NCBI GenBank assembly: GCA_050084985.1
Contig: JBITNC010000001.1
Location: forward strand, 47,120,001 to 47,184,000
Direction: 5' to 3'
DNA from: Nageia nagi
Lineage: Eukaryota > Pinophyta
Length of the DNA stretch: 64,000 nt
The position numbers and the translations under genes were made by a program. Shown here piece after piece: positions 12,790 through 24,890 of this stretch. The stretch's first letter is position 1, and every line of letters starts with the position of its first letter. The notes beneath the pieces are model-generated. The model was given only the letters and a program-made list of their open reading frames with translations. It ran no database searches and had not been told where the DNA came from.

Positions 12790-14780
12790 TGAAGGTGCAA
12801 ACATGGTATAGCAAATTAACAATGGAGGAGATAGAGCTATTATAGTAGGTGGGCATGGGGTATCTCATAGAATCCCCATATGTATGGGTTGATAAAGATA
12901 TGTTTATGGAACTCATGGAGAGTTGGTATGAAACCACCACTACCTTCCATCTTCCCACAAGTGAGATTACCATCACCTTTGATTACATTCACCATATCCT
13001 CTATGTAACTATGAAGGGTATACCTATATACATGCATGAGGGTAATAAATTGAAGGATGAAATGAAAAAATTGATTGACATGTATAGATGAGTATCACAA
13101 GGGAAAGAAAGGTGAATACCTTCATAGAGCATTAAAAGTAAGATAAAGAGATTCATACATGAGAGACTTATTATGGTAGAATTTATTGATAACATTTCCT
13201 ATTTGGATAAGAATCATGATATCTTTCCACTTAGGATTATTCATATACTACATCATATGTGCAATGTGGTGATGTATGCATGTACATCCTACATTATGAC
13301 TCAAATATATCATGACATGCATAATTTTTTGATAGTACAAAAATGTGGAAAAAGGGTTGCACACTTGATTTTTATAATGTTGGGCTTATGAGCATGTGCA
13401 AGTATTTAGACCTTCTGAGTTACATATTCCTTTCAAAAAACTAGATGATCATATGCGGTTTTAATGGGAAAAGCAAGGAAGAACCACAAGAATTCAAAAG
13501 GGAATAGAGGCATGAGGAAAGCAATAGATAATCTTATGCCAAGTAAGGACTAATAAAATTTATTTATACCTTTTAATATATGTAGGCAATATGTAAACAT
13601 CAACTAACACTTATATTTTATTCCATTATAGGTGATGTTAGCTACATGCCATATACTACATCTTATTATTCAAATAAACCTAGGGTAGTTAGTGTGAAAA
13701 AGAACACCCTACTATGTACATATGCAAAAGATATTTGTAGAGCCCTAAAGACTAATCATATTATGCAATAGGTTGGTAAATGATAAGTAGTGGAACCTCC
13801 ATATCAGTTTGTAGTAAGGATAGGTAGAAATAATACCTATAACCTTGGGATATATGAGGTATTTTTCAAATGGAAATAAGAGTTGGAACCTCCACATGAT
13901 AATAATTTAGGTAATGAAAGTGAAAATGAGGAAGATCATAAAGAGAATGGGCTTGATTTTGATTAAACATATGTATAATAGTGTGTTGAGGCCAAAATTG
14001 ACCTATTGGGTATCTACATGGAGGAGGACCTAGCTACAACCACAAAAGGGGAAATAGAAGGTGAGTAAAAAGAATAATAATAACAACAATAACAATAGAC
14101 CATCACTATAGATGATGATGATGATGGGGATTAGGCACATAGCGAGGAGATAACACAACTTAAAATACAAGTTGGAGGAGTAGGATAGGATGAGGATGAG
14201 AAAGAGTATACCAACCCATCAAGATGGATGGGAGAGCCACCTATAGCCATTTCCATATCACAAGATCAATAAGCTCTAAAATATGAGCTTAGTAATTTAT
14301 CATCTCATACCTACAAGTTAGTATAAAAATTTAAAATTCTAACAATACTAACAACATTGCATATCATATGATAGCTCAAATAAAAGTGGATTTGGAAGTT
14401 GAGAAAGTTTATAATATGAACAAGGAAGATGATATAGCTAAGCTCAAAATAACCTTAGAGGTTAAGAAATAGAGATAGAAGAATTGAAAGATAAAATGGC
14501 AACATTAGAAAGGGAAAATGAAGTCTTTAAAAACTACAAGAGGCACATGGAAATAATGACCTTCTTAACATAATGAAATAAATCATGGAAAAAAATAATG
14601 AAATTCAAGACCTAACAAAATAAAAAGGAAATTTGCAAGCACAACTGATGGTGTTGGAGGATATGTTAAGGTTGAAGAGTCCAACCTCTCTAGGTCTAGA
14701 TCTAGGTCACTGATATTTGTTAGAAGTGACAAGGGCATTACTAGCCATGCTAGTGTTAGGAAATAGTGTCAATTAATGTA
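12790..14780 (+). pseudogene. plant mobile domain (PMD) gene remnant 1
   Basis: The frame around 12790-13091 resembles the plant mobile domain (PF10536, aminotransferase-like), with the MESWYETTTTFHLP core and SEITITFDYIHH, the counterpart of the W-x-ETHTFHLP-x-GE-x-TITL motif. The frame at 13173-13391 fits later parts of the domain, ending MLGLxACASI. An acceptor-like tttcc-attatag/G lies near 13620-13631, followed by coding-like text (KNTLLCTYAKDICRALK at about 13690-13755). Acidic and coiled-coil-like segments follow up to about 14700. Stops are frequent. PMD proteins include the nuclear silencing factors MAIN and MAIL, and related PMDs are carried by plant transposons. This copy is antisense to the flanking gypsy gag remnants. 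Confidence 0.6.
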
Positions 14781-15003
14781 TATGAAAAAAATAATATGTT
14801 GTAACTTTTTGACCTATGATATGAATATAAATGACCTTCTATTTTGATTTCGATGCACAACTTATAGAAATATATTTTTTGTTTATGTTTAAGTATAAAA
14901 TAACCTAACTATATATGCTTAATAAATGAAAATCATCATATAACACTTATATTTAGACATGAAAAATAATTTATAAGGATCAAACAAGTTTATTATGATT
15001 ATG

Positions 15004-15069
15004 TTATTATTATTATTTATATTATTATTATTATTATTATCATCATCATCATCATTATCATTATTATAT
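15004..15069. repeat. ATT/ATC trinucleotide microsatellite (copy 1)
   Basis: A run of about 66 bases made of tat/tta and then atc units lies in copy 1 of the tandem duplication. The matching site in copy 2 has a different composition. Confidence 0.9.
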
Positions 15070-15876
15070 TTAAATTTTCTAAGTGAACCCAACATGGATG
15101 TTGGGGATTTGAAAGAACAAGGACACAATATTTAACACACCTCTTAAGGAATACATACCATTTGAAAATTTTACAAAAAATTTATGAACCTAAGTAAAAA
15201 TTTTAGGTGACCTAAGTTAAATAAATTTTCCTATATATGCAAAGTTAATCTTAATAATCATAAATGAGTTAATATAACAAAAATACACATCTACAAATCA
15301 TGCATAAGACATAGGATTTACACTGTATACAAATCCCCTAAAAAAACCACTTCCAACAATGGTGTGGTAGACCTAAAGAAAGAAAAATTACAAGCTTCTA
15401 CCCTAGCATAGGGCACCCTATGAAAACACCAAGGTTAGAAAAATTCAAACTAACATAAAAATAAACACTAATCGATTAGGACAAAAGTTATCAAAAGTTA
15501 ATAATGGTAGTTTTTCTTGCTTAATAATATCAAAATTAGGCAAAAGAGAAGAAAACATAAGCATGTACACAATCCATGAACCAATAAACTATTCATTTTT
15601 CAACTAAAGTGAAAAAAGATGAATTTCGATGCTAGCATAAGCAACAATACTAAGCAAAATAGTACAAATAAACATAACAATAAGAAGAAAATATAAATAA
15701 AAAATTGAATAAAAAATACATAAACCAAGCCAAACAAAAATAAATGTCAGCATAAACATGAACATTAGTGCCAACACTAAGAGAAAAAATATATATAAAT
15801 AAATAACACATAGAAAAAGAAATAACTAACTAATACTTTAATGATGATAACAACAAGAATAAATACACTTAAGAAA

Positions 15877-17400
15877 TTACATATCATGACCTGCATAATT
15901 TTGTGATAGTATAGAAAGGTGAAAAAGGGTTTCATACTTTATTTTTATAATATTGGGCTTACGAGCATGTGTGAGTATTTAGACCTCCTAAGTTACATAT
16001 TCCATTCATAAAAGTAGATGATCCTATGTGGTTTTAATGGGAAAAGGTAGAACCACAAGAATTCACAACAGAATAGAGGCATGAAGAAAGTGATAGATAA
16101 TCTTGTGCTGGGTAAGGACTAATAAAATTTATTTCTACCTTTTACTATATGTACGAAATAAGTAAACATCAACTAACACTTATATTTTGTTCCATTATAG
16201 GTGATGTTAGATACATGCCATATACTACACCTTATTGGTCAAATGAACCTAAGGGAGTTGGCATGTAAAAGAACACCCTTCTATGTACAGATGCAAAATA
16301 TATTTATATCTCCCTATAGACATAATCATATTATGTGATAGGTTGGAAAATGATAAGTAGTGGAACCTCCATCTTAGGTGGTAGTAAGGATAGGTAGAAA
16401 TAATACCTATAATCCTAGGCTATATTAGGTATTTCCCAAATGGAAATAAGAGTTGAAACCTCCATAGGAAAATAATTTAGGTAATGAAAGTGAAAATGGA
16501 GAGGATCATAATGAGGATGCACTTGATTTCAATTAGGCATATGTAGACTGGTGTGTTGAGGCCAAACTTGACCTATTCAGTATCTACATGGAGGAGGACC
16601 TAGATATAATCATAAAAGGTGAAATAGAAGGTGAGTAAAAACAAGAATAACAACAACAATAACAATAGCCCATCACTATAGAGGATGATGATGATGAGGA
16701 TTAGGCACATAGAGAGGAGACAACACAACTTGAAATACAAGTTGGAAGGGTAATATAGGACAAAGATGAGAAAGAGTATATCAAGCCATCAGGATGGATG
16801 CAAGAGCCACCTATAGCCATTTCCATATTACAAGATCAATAAGCTCTAAAAATGCCTTAGTAATTTATCAACTCATATCTACAAGTTATTATAAAAAATT
16901 TACAATTCTAACAATACTACAACATTGCATATCATGTGATAGCTCAAAAAAAAGTGGATTTGGAAGTTGAGGAAGTTGATAAGAGAAACAAGAAAGATGA
17001 TATAGCTAATATCAAAAAACCTTATAGGTTAAGGAAATAGAGATAGAAGAATTGAAAGATAATATGACAACATTTTAAATGGAAAATGAAGTCTTTAAAA
17101 AACTACAAGAGTTACATGGAAACAATGACCTCCCTAACTTAATGAAACAAATCATGGAAAACAATAATGAAATTCAAGACCTAACAAAATAAAAAGATAA
17201 TTTTAAAGCACAATTTATGGTGTTGGAGGATATGTTAGGGTTTAAGATTCAACCTCTCTAAGTTTAAATCTTGTTCATTGATATTTGTTAGAAGTCACAA
17301 GGGCATTACTAGCCATGCTAGAGATAGGAAATAGTGTCAATTAATGTATATGAAAAAATATAATATGTTATACTTTTTTAACCTATGATATGATGACAAA
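15877..17400 (+). pseudogene. second copy of the PMD gene 3' part
   Basis: This is the duplicate of 13303-14800 and repeats the same broken coding text, including the acceptor-like site near 16190-16200 and the acidic DDDD-type segment near 16680-16700. It lacks the N-terminal PMD core found at 12790-13091, so it cannot encode a whole PMD protein. Stops and frame changes are mostly at different places from copy 1, which shows independent decay after duplication. Confidence 0.6.
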
Positions 17401-17566
17401 TGACCTCCTATTTTGACTTCAATTCAAAAATATATAAAAATGTGTTTGTTGTTTATATTTAAGTATAAAATAACCTAACTATATATGCTTAATAAATGAA
17501 AATCATTATATAACACTTATATTTGGACATGAAAAATAATTTGTAAAGACCAAACAAGTTTATTAT

Positions 17567-17629
17567 GATTATGATGATGATTATTATTATTATTATTGTT
17601 TTTGTTGTTGTTGTTGTTGTTTTTGTTAT
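17567..17629. repeat. ATG/ATT/GTT trinucleotide microsatellite (copy 2)
   Basis: This is the same locus as 15004-15069 in the second copy of the duplication. It now consists of atg, att and then gtt units instead of att and atc. Confidence 0.85.
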
Positions 17630-18429
17630 AAATTTTCTAATTGAATTAATGCAAATGCTCAAGATTTGAAAGAACAAATACATCCCTTTACAAATTTTAC
17701 AAAAAATTCATGAATCTAAGAAAAAAATTCTTTGTTGATCTAAGTTCACTAAATTTTCCTATATATGCAAAATTAATCTTAATAATCCTAAATGGGTTAA
17801 TATAACAAAAATGCACATCTACAAGTCATGCATAAGATATTGGATTTAGATTGTATACAAATTCCCTAAAGGATACCACTTCTAGCACTAGTGTGGTAGA
17901 CCTAAAGAAAGAAGAGTTACAAGGTTCTACCCTAGTATAGGGCACCCTCCAAAAATCATTAAGGTTAGAAAAATTCAAACTAACATAAAAATAAATACTA
18001 ACCGATCAAGAAAAAAGTTATCAATAGTTAACATGGTATTTTTTCTTGCTTAACAATATCAAAATTAGGAAAAAGGTAAGAAAACATAAGCATGTACACA
18101 ATCCATGAACTAATAAACTATTCATTTTTCAACTAAAGTGAAAAAGATGACTGTCGATGCTAGCATAAGCACCAATACTGAGTGAAAGAGTACAAATAAA
18201 CATGACAACAAGAAGAAAACATAAACAAAAAAATTAAATGAAAAATACATAAACCAGGAAAAAAAATATTAGCACAAACATGAATATTAGTGCCAACACT
18301 AAGAGAAAAAAAAATACAAATAAATAACACATATAAAAAGAAATAATTAACTAATCCTTTAATTATGAGAACAACAAGAATAAATACACTTAAGTCATTG
18401 CATACCTTTTTTCTATTTAGGCTTGAATC

Positions 18430-21400
18430 CACTTACAAACTTGATTGATGAATCCTTCATCTTGGCCATGACCAAATTTGATAAAGGATTCATGAAGATC
18501 TTCACATTTTTGTTATGTTCATGCTAAGGTCCTATAAGCTTCTTTGGTTTCTCCTTTACATACATTTTTTTATTGCATCCTTCTTAAAAATAACCTTTCC
18601 TTAATCAATCAAATCCTAAATCTTATGAATTAAGGGAATGCATTATTTATTTGCATGCCCCCTTTATTGATGATATTCACAAAATTGATTTTACCTACAC
18701 TCACTTGGGACCCCTCCTTTAAAATAAGGTTGAGATTGAGGTGGAGGTAATTTCTTAAGCATATTTATTATAAATAATATTTTGATCACCTCATATATAT
18801 CTTCATAAATTGGAGTGAAATTCCTTCTAAGATAGGAATAATATTCTATGTATACTAATTTCTCTTCCTTTTTATCTTTAACTTTCTTTCATTTATCTTT
18901 TGGACTAGTGCTGATTTTTAGGTTGAGTTGAATCAACTTTTATAACCATACGAGCTTCCTTTTTTGTTTCTTTCTTATACCTTGATTTAGGCTATGGTTG
19001 TATTTTTTCTCTCTTTGATGGATTTTCTTATTTTCATTCACAACACCTAATAACAAACCTCTCTTTTTCCATAATACCATGTAAAAATACATCCAATGGA
19101 AAATTGAGAAAATCAAATTATACTACCTTATACTTTTGTTGCAAATACTATAAAAGGTTGTGTTATTTGTTTTATCTTATAAATCTACTAGAAATAAATG
19201 ACTCATTAGATTATCCTTTCCTTTTTTTAATATGCATTAAATATATGAATGTAATATCTTTAGGAATAGACATTTCATAAAATTTGGCAAATGTTGATCT
19301 AAGTTTTCCAAAACTTTCAATTCTTCCATGACGTAATATATTAAACCATTGAAGAGCTCATCCCATTAATGATAAAGTAAATAGCTTTGCATACAAATCT
19401 TCATCTATTATAAGCAAAGATACCAAATCCAAATAAATACACATACACATGCAAGGATCACCACTACTTTCATATTTTGAAAACTTCAAGTTTTTCTTTG
19501 TTTCTAAAATTTTCAACTTTATCCTCATGCATAAGCATAAATGATTATAAAATTTCTCTATTTGTGGCTGCAAGCGTTATGCCATTGCTAATTTTTTGAA
19601 AGCTTTTTCAATATAAGCTATCCTTTCTTTTGTTGAAGTATTTATTGTTAATTCTTGAATTTTCTCATTAATTTTCTTTTAGATTGCTTCTTTAATTTGA
19701 CATAAATATTTCCCTTTTGGTTCAAATATCTTTATTTTCTAGAAGGCCATCAAATGTCCTTATGTGCATATATGGAACTATATGTGCAAATACCCATTGT
19801 CTTATATCCTTATCTTCCATAGCCTTTAGCACAATTTATTCCACATCATGTTATTATAAGACATGGAAAATTTGTTCTTAATTAAACTTTTGTAACTCAA
19901 CATATTTTAAATCTTCTTCCTCTTGATTCCATCCCAATATTGGATGCATTTCTTTTGCAATCAATAAATGTAGTTGTTTCCTTTGCTCTTCTCTTAGATT
20001 TATAATGACATCCCTAAATTGAGGAAATTATTTATTCTTAAAATTAAATATTATTATCCTTGTTTAATGATATTCTATTACTTTCTATATCCAACCTATG
20101 TAATATTCAATCTATTGAAGTCTATCCCATTTAGCTACTTTCACTATCTCTTTTGATTGAATTAATCTAGTTTTGATTTTGTTATCCTTAGCTGATCATT
20201 TAGGAAATGGGAGATCTATATCTTCCATTACCTTATCAAGCTATGTGTATTTCTCTATAGGTTATTCTTCACCTACTTATTTATTCATGTATTCATCATC
20301 TTCATAAAAACATTCAATGTCACCAATCTAAGTGACTAGTGGTAATTCTATCTCCATTGTATTTTCTTTAACATGTTCCTTTGCATCTTCTTGCTCTTGT
20401 TGAGCTTCATGATGAATCAATTCCCCTAATGTAACCAAAGGAATAACATAATCTTTACATTTAATAATTACCTAGGATAGGTTTTTCTCATCAACCTTAG
20501 CTTGAGCTTCCAATACTTATGATGGAAACTCCTTATCTTCTGTAATAACAATCCTAGTGTCGACATTATTGGGAATTTAAATGCTAGTTAGAGCATCCAT
20601 GCTAGGATTATCTAGTATAAATGGTCACATATTATGTGTAAAGGTTCTTCTTTATGAGAAAAATCAAGTTCAATCTCCCTTGAGCCATGGTCATATCATT
20701 CACACTTTTAATTATTTGGAAATCCTTACTATGCCATAACATTCTTTTCTTAACCACCTCTTCATATTTTTCAATAACCTTGATGATATAAATTTTTATT
20801 AAAAAAGTATCTCACTAATCAATTTGATAAATTGACATCTATTCTCTCTACAAATCATAAATTCCTGTAAGGTTTAATCATCATTCAATGCTATCATGAG
20901 ATATTCCTTTAATCAATAGTGGTTTTAGGACCTTCATCATCAATATGAACCTATCTCCTAACTAAATTCCTAGAACTATTGGAGCTATCTATATAAATTT
21001 CTTTATTATAAGGGATTTATTCAACATGCTCTTCTATCAAAGACTCTTTATGATTGATCCTTCTAATTTAGCAAGTCAATGTTGCCTCTAGATCTTCTAA
21101 ATTTGCCTTTTCTTATGAAAAGTAATATATGTTCTAGCAATCCTTATTCTCTTCAAAGTATGTATACTTGTAGTGTAAGTAGGATCACAATAAATCTTTT
21201 ATTTGTATTACTATGAATATAAAGGATGTCTAAATCATAATTCTTAAATAATACTATCGAAAGGTTTGACATTGTAACATAATGTATAAGGTTAAAAAAT
21301 TAAATATTCCAACCCTAGTTAAGAGATGCATATGATATACAAAGGTGAGCACTAATATGTTGAATGTTTTTAGTGAATCCTAGTATGAACTAAGAAAAAA

Positions 21401-21727
21401 CTATACTAACATTCACATGTAATTATATATGATGATATCATGTAATAAATATAACATTAAATAACAATAAAAATAATCAAATATGTGATAAATATTGATG
21501 GTGAATAAAATATCTAATACAATTTGATCAAGATAACATCCAATGCACTATTGAGATATGGATAAAGAGATGTATAAATACCTATTAACCTTACCTAGGA
21601 TGATGAATATTATATGTAGATAGAAACTTGTTGAAGATGATGATATTGATATGTGAATCCCTACACCAAAATATAGATTCGAACCCTAGTGTAGATGCTA
21701 AGCCCCAAATAGTAGTGCTAATACATA
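18430..21727 (-). pseudogene. gypsy gag remnant (element B)
   Basis: On the minus strand a 71-residue open segment at 19358-19573 carries LKFSKYESSGDPCMCMCIYL and IIDEDLYAKLFTLSLMG, the gag pattern F-P-K-Y-x-G-x-x-D-P followed by L-A-K-x-F-x-x-S-L. The region at 19140-19360 continues the gag fold. A knuckle-like FCEYHQ-RGHANK segment is near 18640-18690. The reading ends near 18430, where the PMD-containing duplication begins, so no pol follows. The right side (21290-21727) is a leader similar to that of element A and is cut by the insertion of element T. Confidence 0.7.
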
Positions 21728-23477
21728 TGTAGACATCCAAATCTAGCACCATGTGCTACATTTGGTATAACCCTCTTTTATCACTAGCATGCTTGTTTTG
21801 TTTAGCATTAGTCAAGATTACTTTATCAATTTGATCATATTTAATAATGCTTCATTAATAATCATTTATTTTCTTATCATAGTTAACTTGCAATTAATAT
21901 TTTTCATATTAAATGCTTACTTATCTTAGTCATTTTCTTTGGAAATCTCAATTTATATATTTCATATTTATTACATTTCAATCATAGTCTTATATTTGGG
22001 AAATGTGAGTAACATTATTCATGTTAAACATATTTTCAATCATAGTCAATTACCTTAGAAAATGCAATTATTATTCATCATGCTAATTGTGTTTTTTTAT
22101 CATAATCACACACTTAGAAATTGCAATTAAACTTAGTCATGTTTATTTCATTTTTATCATAGTTGTTTGAAAAGGGTAATCAATATTTTTCATATTAATT
22201 ACATTTTTTATTATAGTCATTTATTGTTATAGAGAAATTAAACTTATTCATGTTTATCATATTTTGAACCATAGTTGTTTACTTAAAAATTATAAATAAT
22301 ATAAGTCATGTTATTTACGATTTTGATCATAGTCATTTATGCCTAAAATATAATTAACATTATTTACGTTGGTTATATTTAATCATTTTCTTTACTTACT
22401 CAAATATGGATTAATTTAATAGCTTTAATATTTACTTTATGTTATTAATGTTTATTAATATTTGTCACATTAATATGGCTAATTTATTTATTGTTAAATT
22501 ATAAGAAAATAGCTGGAAAAAATTTACACTTTACCTTACCATTGATTATTCAACCAATAGGAAAGCAAGAAGATTTATAACTCTAGTTATAGATTATTGA
22601 GTCACTTATTATGTTCCAAATATGCTCAATAGAGTAAGAAAAGTGAATGACCATGTTCCCAATTTATCTCAAATCAAATGGGATCAAATTCAATTCAAAT
22701 CTAATCAAGAATCAATCACCCAACATTCATTTTGGATTTAAATTTGTATGGATTTTAAATTCAAGAATTTACATGTCACAAAAATCTATTTAGGCAAGCT
22801 CACATCTTTTTTTTTTGTTTTGGTAACTTGTGCAAACTTTGAGCTTCAAATTTGTTGATTCATTTATCTTGGAGTGATGAATTTGAAGACTTTGTACATC
22901 CAACAATCTTACACAAACATATGAGAAGAGGATTTGGGATCTTTGCCTTGGGGTAATATGGGAATCAGTCATTCCAAGTATTGTCTCTCCTATTAGACCA
23001 AAGACATGCCCATCATGATTCTCAACCTTCTATGCTTATTTCATCTCATAATTATGATTGAATTTCATATATTATTTTTTGTACTTATAGGTTGCATAAT
23101 CCCAAGGATCCTAGCATTTTGATAGACAAATACGATCACATTTTTAGAAATTCCTAAGTTCATTGTGTTTTAATAGTGAATGCAATTTGGGAAAATTTTA
23201 AAGTTATCTTAGGATCTAGTTACCTAAGACTGGTGCCATCATTCAAAAACCAACATTGTCAAGTATAATCTAGTGTTTGTTAACACCAAATTGAGCTATT
23301 CATGTTCACATGATTTGAGATTAGTTTTGTTTTGAAGGATGGCTTAAGAAAGCCTCCTTAGTGGTTTGATTCAATCTTTTATTGTAGTTGATGCTTATAG
23401 AGTCTATTCTAGCTACACTTCAACTCTTATATGTTTAGATTTGAGTGGTCCTAAAAGGGTTCACTTTATTTAAACTA
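21728..23477 (+). repeat. 5' LTR of element T
   Basis: This stretch starts TGTAGACATCC and is collinear with 44594-46380 over its whole length, including the words cttcaactcttatatgtt near the end. It ends ttaaacta just before a primer-binding-like TTTTGG. The terminal CA is changed to TA. Confidence 0.9.
21870..22390 (+). repeat. imperfect tandem array of about 56 bp in the 5' LTR of T
   Basis: The word atcatagt-like recurs at about 21877, 21932, 21982, 22039, 22100, 22156, 22211, 22269 and 22325, giving nine units of roughly 50-61 bases. Units share the pattern of an atcatag core, a tttact-like stretch, caattaa and tcatgtt. The same array is present in the 3' LTR. Confidence 0.75.
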
Positions 23478-23500
23478 TTTTGGTATTCCTAGTGGGACCT
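23478..23500 (+). other. primer binding site-like sequence of element T
   Basis: TTTTGGTATTCCTAGTGGGA directly follows the LTR and continues cc. It has the TTGG...GTGGGACC layout of gypsy primer-binding sites. The tRNA is not assigned, because CpG decay has probably changed several bases. Confidence 0.5.
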
Positions 23501-24890
23501 CCCTTGGTCCATTTTGGTAAGGATCCTTTTGCCTATCTTTATTTTATATATTTTTTATATTAACTTCACTAATAAAATATAGGTATTTCATTGCCAAGTA
23601 GGTATTCCTCATTTTTGGTGCTTTCAATATTGTTATTTTCCATTGTGTTTCCTATGTTTTTATTTTTTTGTTTACACAATCAAAAATATTGTTGTCTTTC
23701 TATCTATTTGCCAAATATCACTATGTTTCATAATTCACCATCACATTTCCTAGTTTCCCTAGCATTTTCTTAAATGAGACCATGATTTTGAGTCTATGCA
23801 TTTTTGAGTATTTGTATTTTGGGTTATCCTAGCATTTCGCTAAATGGGACCATGTTTATTTTGCAAGGTTTCATCACAAAAAAGGTACATAAATCTCATA
23901 AATTTTTATCTTTTTCTTTCTATAATTTTTGTTTCTATTCTCTAAGTGTTTTCTTAGCTTGAATCAAATTTTTTAAAGGTTAAAATGAATTAGGATTTGT
24001 TATTTAAATGTTGCATATACTTTCTTATTACACATAAAACTTCTCATAAAATCAATGTATGATATCCTCATGCACTAAAAGGTGATTTTGAGTGATCAAA
24101 GAAAGGTTATGAGAAGTGGATTAAAGAATCATCATCATAAGGCTTTATAATTTGGATTATTCTCTCCTCTTACACTACAAATTGATCTTAGGTGATCAAA
24201 AAATGTTGTAAGGAGGGAAAGAATTACACACATTAATTCATATTTCCTTTTTCATAATTGCACACATAAAGGGAGATCCTTAGATTTTATCACCAAGGCT
24301 CATCCTCTTCACAAAAAAGTATATAGGTCACTTGGATTTAATCACCAAGGACCTAGGATATTCTTGGCCCACTCACTAAGATAGTCTCCCATATGTTTGT
24401 AATATACCCAACCTGTGAGTTTAGTTAAAGTAGGGGTCAGCTATAGAACTCTCATTCTTTTAGAACCAACTTTCAAATCAATAAACTCACTTATCTATAT
24501 TTACTTTAGGAAAACAAATATCATAAATTGCAAAATAGTAGTATAGGGCTGCTAGATGAACTTGTGTTGATCATATGTGAATGCTTGCACTGGTGACTAT
24601 TTACATTCTCTATCTATGTTTGTTTATTTTTTGAAATCTGAAATTGAAAGATCAAAATGATCATAATCCCTATCATTTTTATTTTTAGATTTTAAGTTTG
24701 CTAAAATGCCTCCACATTTTGAAAAATATCATCACCTTTTGACTAAGCTAAAAATGCCAGTGTGTTTAGTTAGACTATCAAAATGTAGGTACATTTCTAA
24801 AATAAAGATCTCAAAAAATAAAATATTATTCTAAAGCATAATCAAAGCTAGAAATAGAGCTCTACAAAATTCTAAATAACTATAATAGTC
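23501..24890 (+). other. leader region of element T
   Basis: This is noncoding leader between the primer site and gag. It contains a 24-base imperfect direct repeat, agcattttcttaaatgagac at 23761 and agcatttcgctaaatgggac at 23831, each followed by catg. Two related segments with gtgatcaaa are near 24090-24110 and 24190-24205. I see no gene. Confidence 0.45.

Larger units (their letters stand above)
13303..18404. repeat. 2.5 kb tandem direct duplication
   Basis: The block starting atatcatgacatgcataatt at about 13307 recurs as atatcatgacctgcataatt at about 15881, directly after the first copy ends. Offsets between matching points are 2574 near the start, 2570 near 14891/17461 and 2521 near 15861/18382, so the copies are collinear with small indels. 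Copy 1 is about 13303-15876 and copy 2 about 15877-18404. The unit holds the C-terminal part of PMD remnant 1, a microsatellite and about 800 bases of noncoding sequence. Differences are scattered, so the event is old. Confidence 0.9.

Noticed and set aside
12713-13195. Minus-strand frames opposite PMD remnant 1
   Set aside because: The plus strand has a recognisable PMD core. The minus frames are shadows.
14919-17683. Open frames with runs of Asn/Asp or Ile/Thr on the minus strand (14919-15128 and 17489-17683)
   Set aside because: They are translations of the trinucleotide microsatellites.
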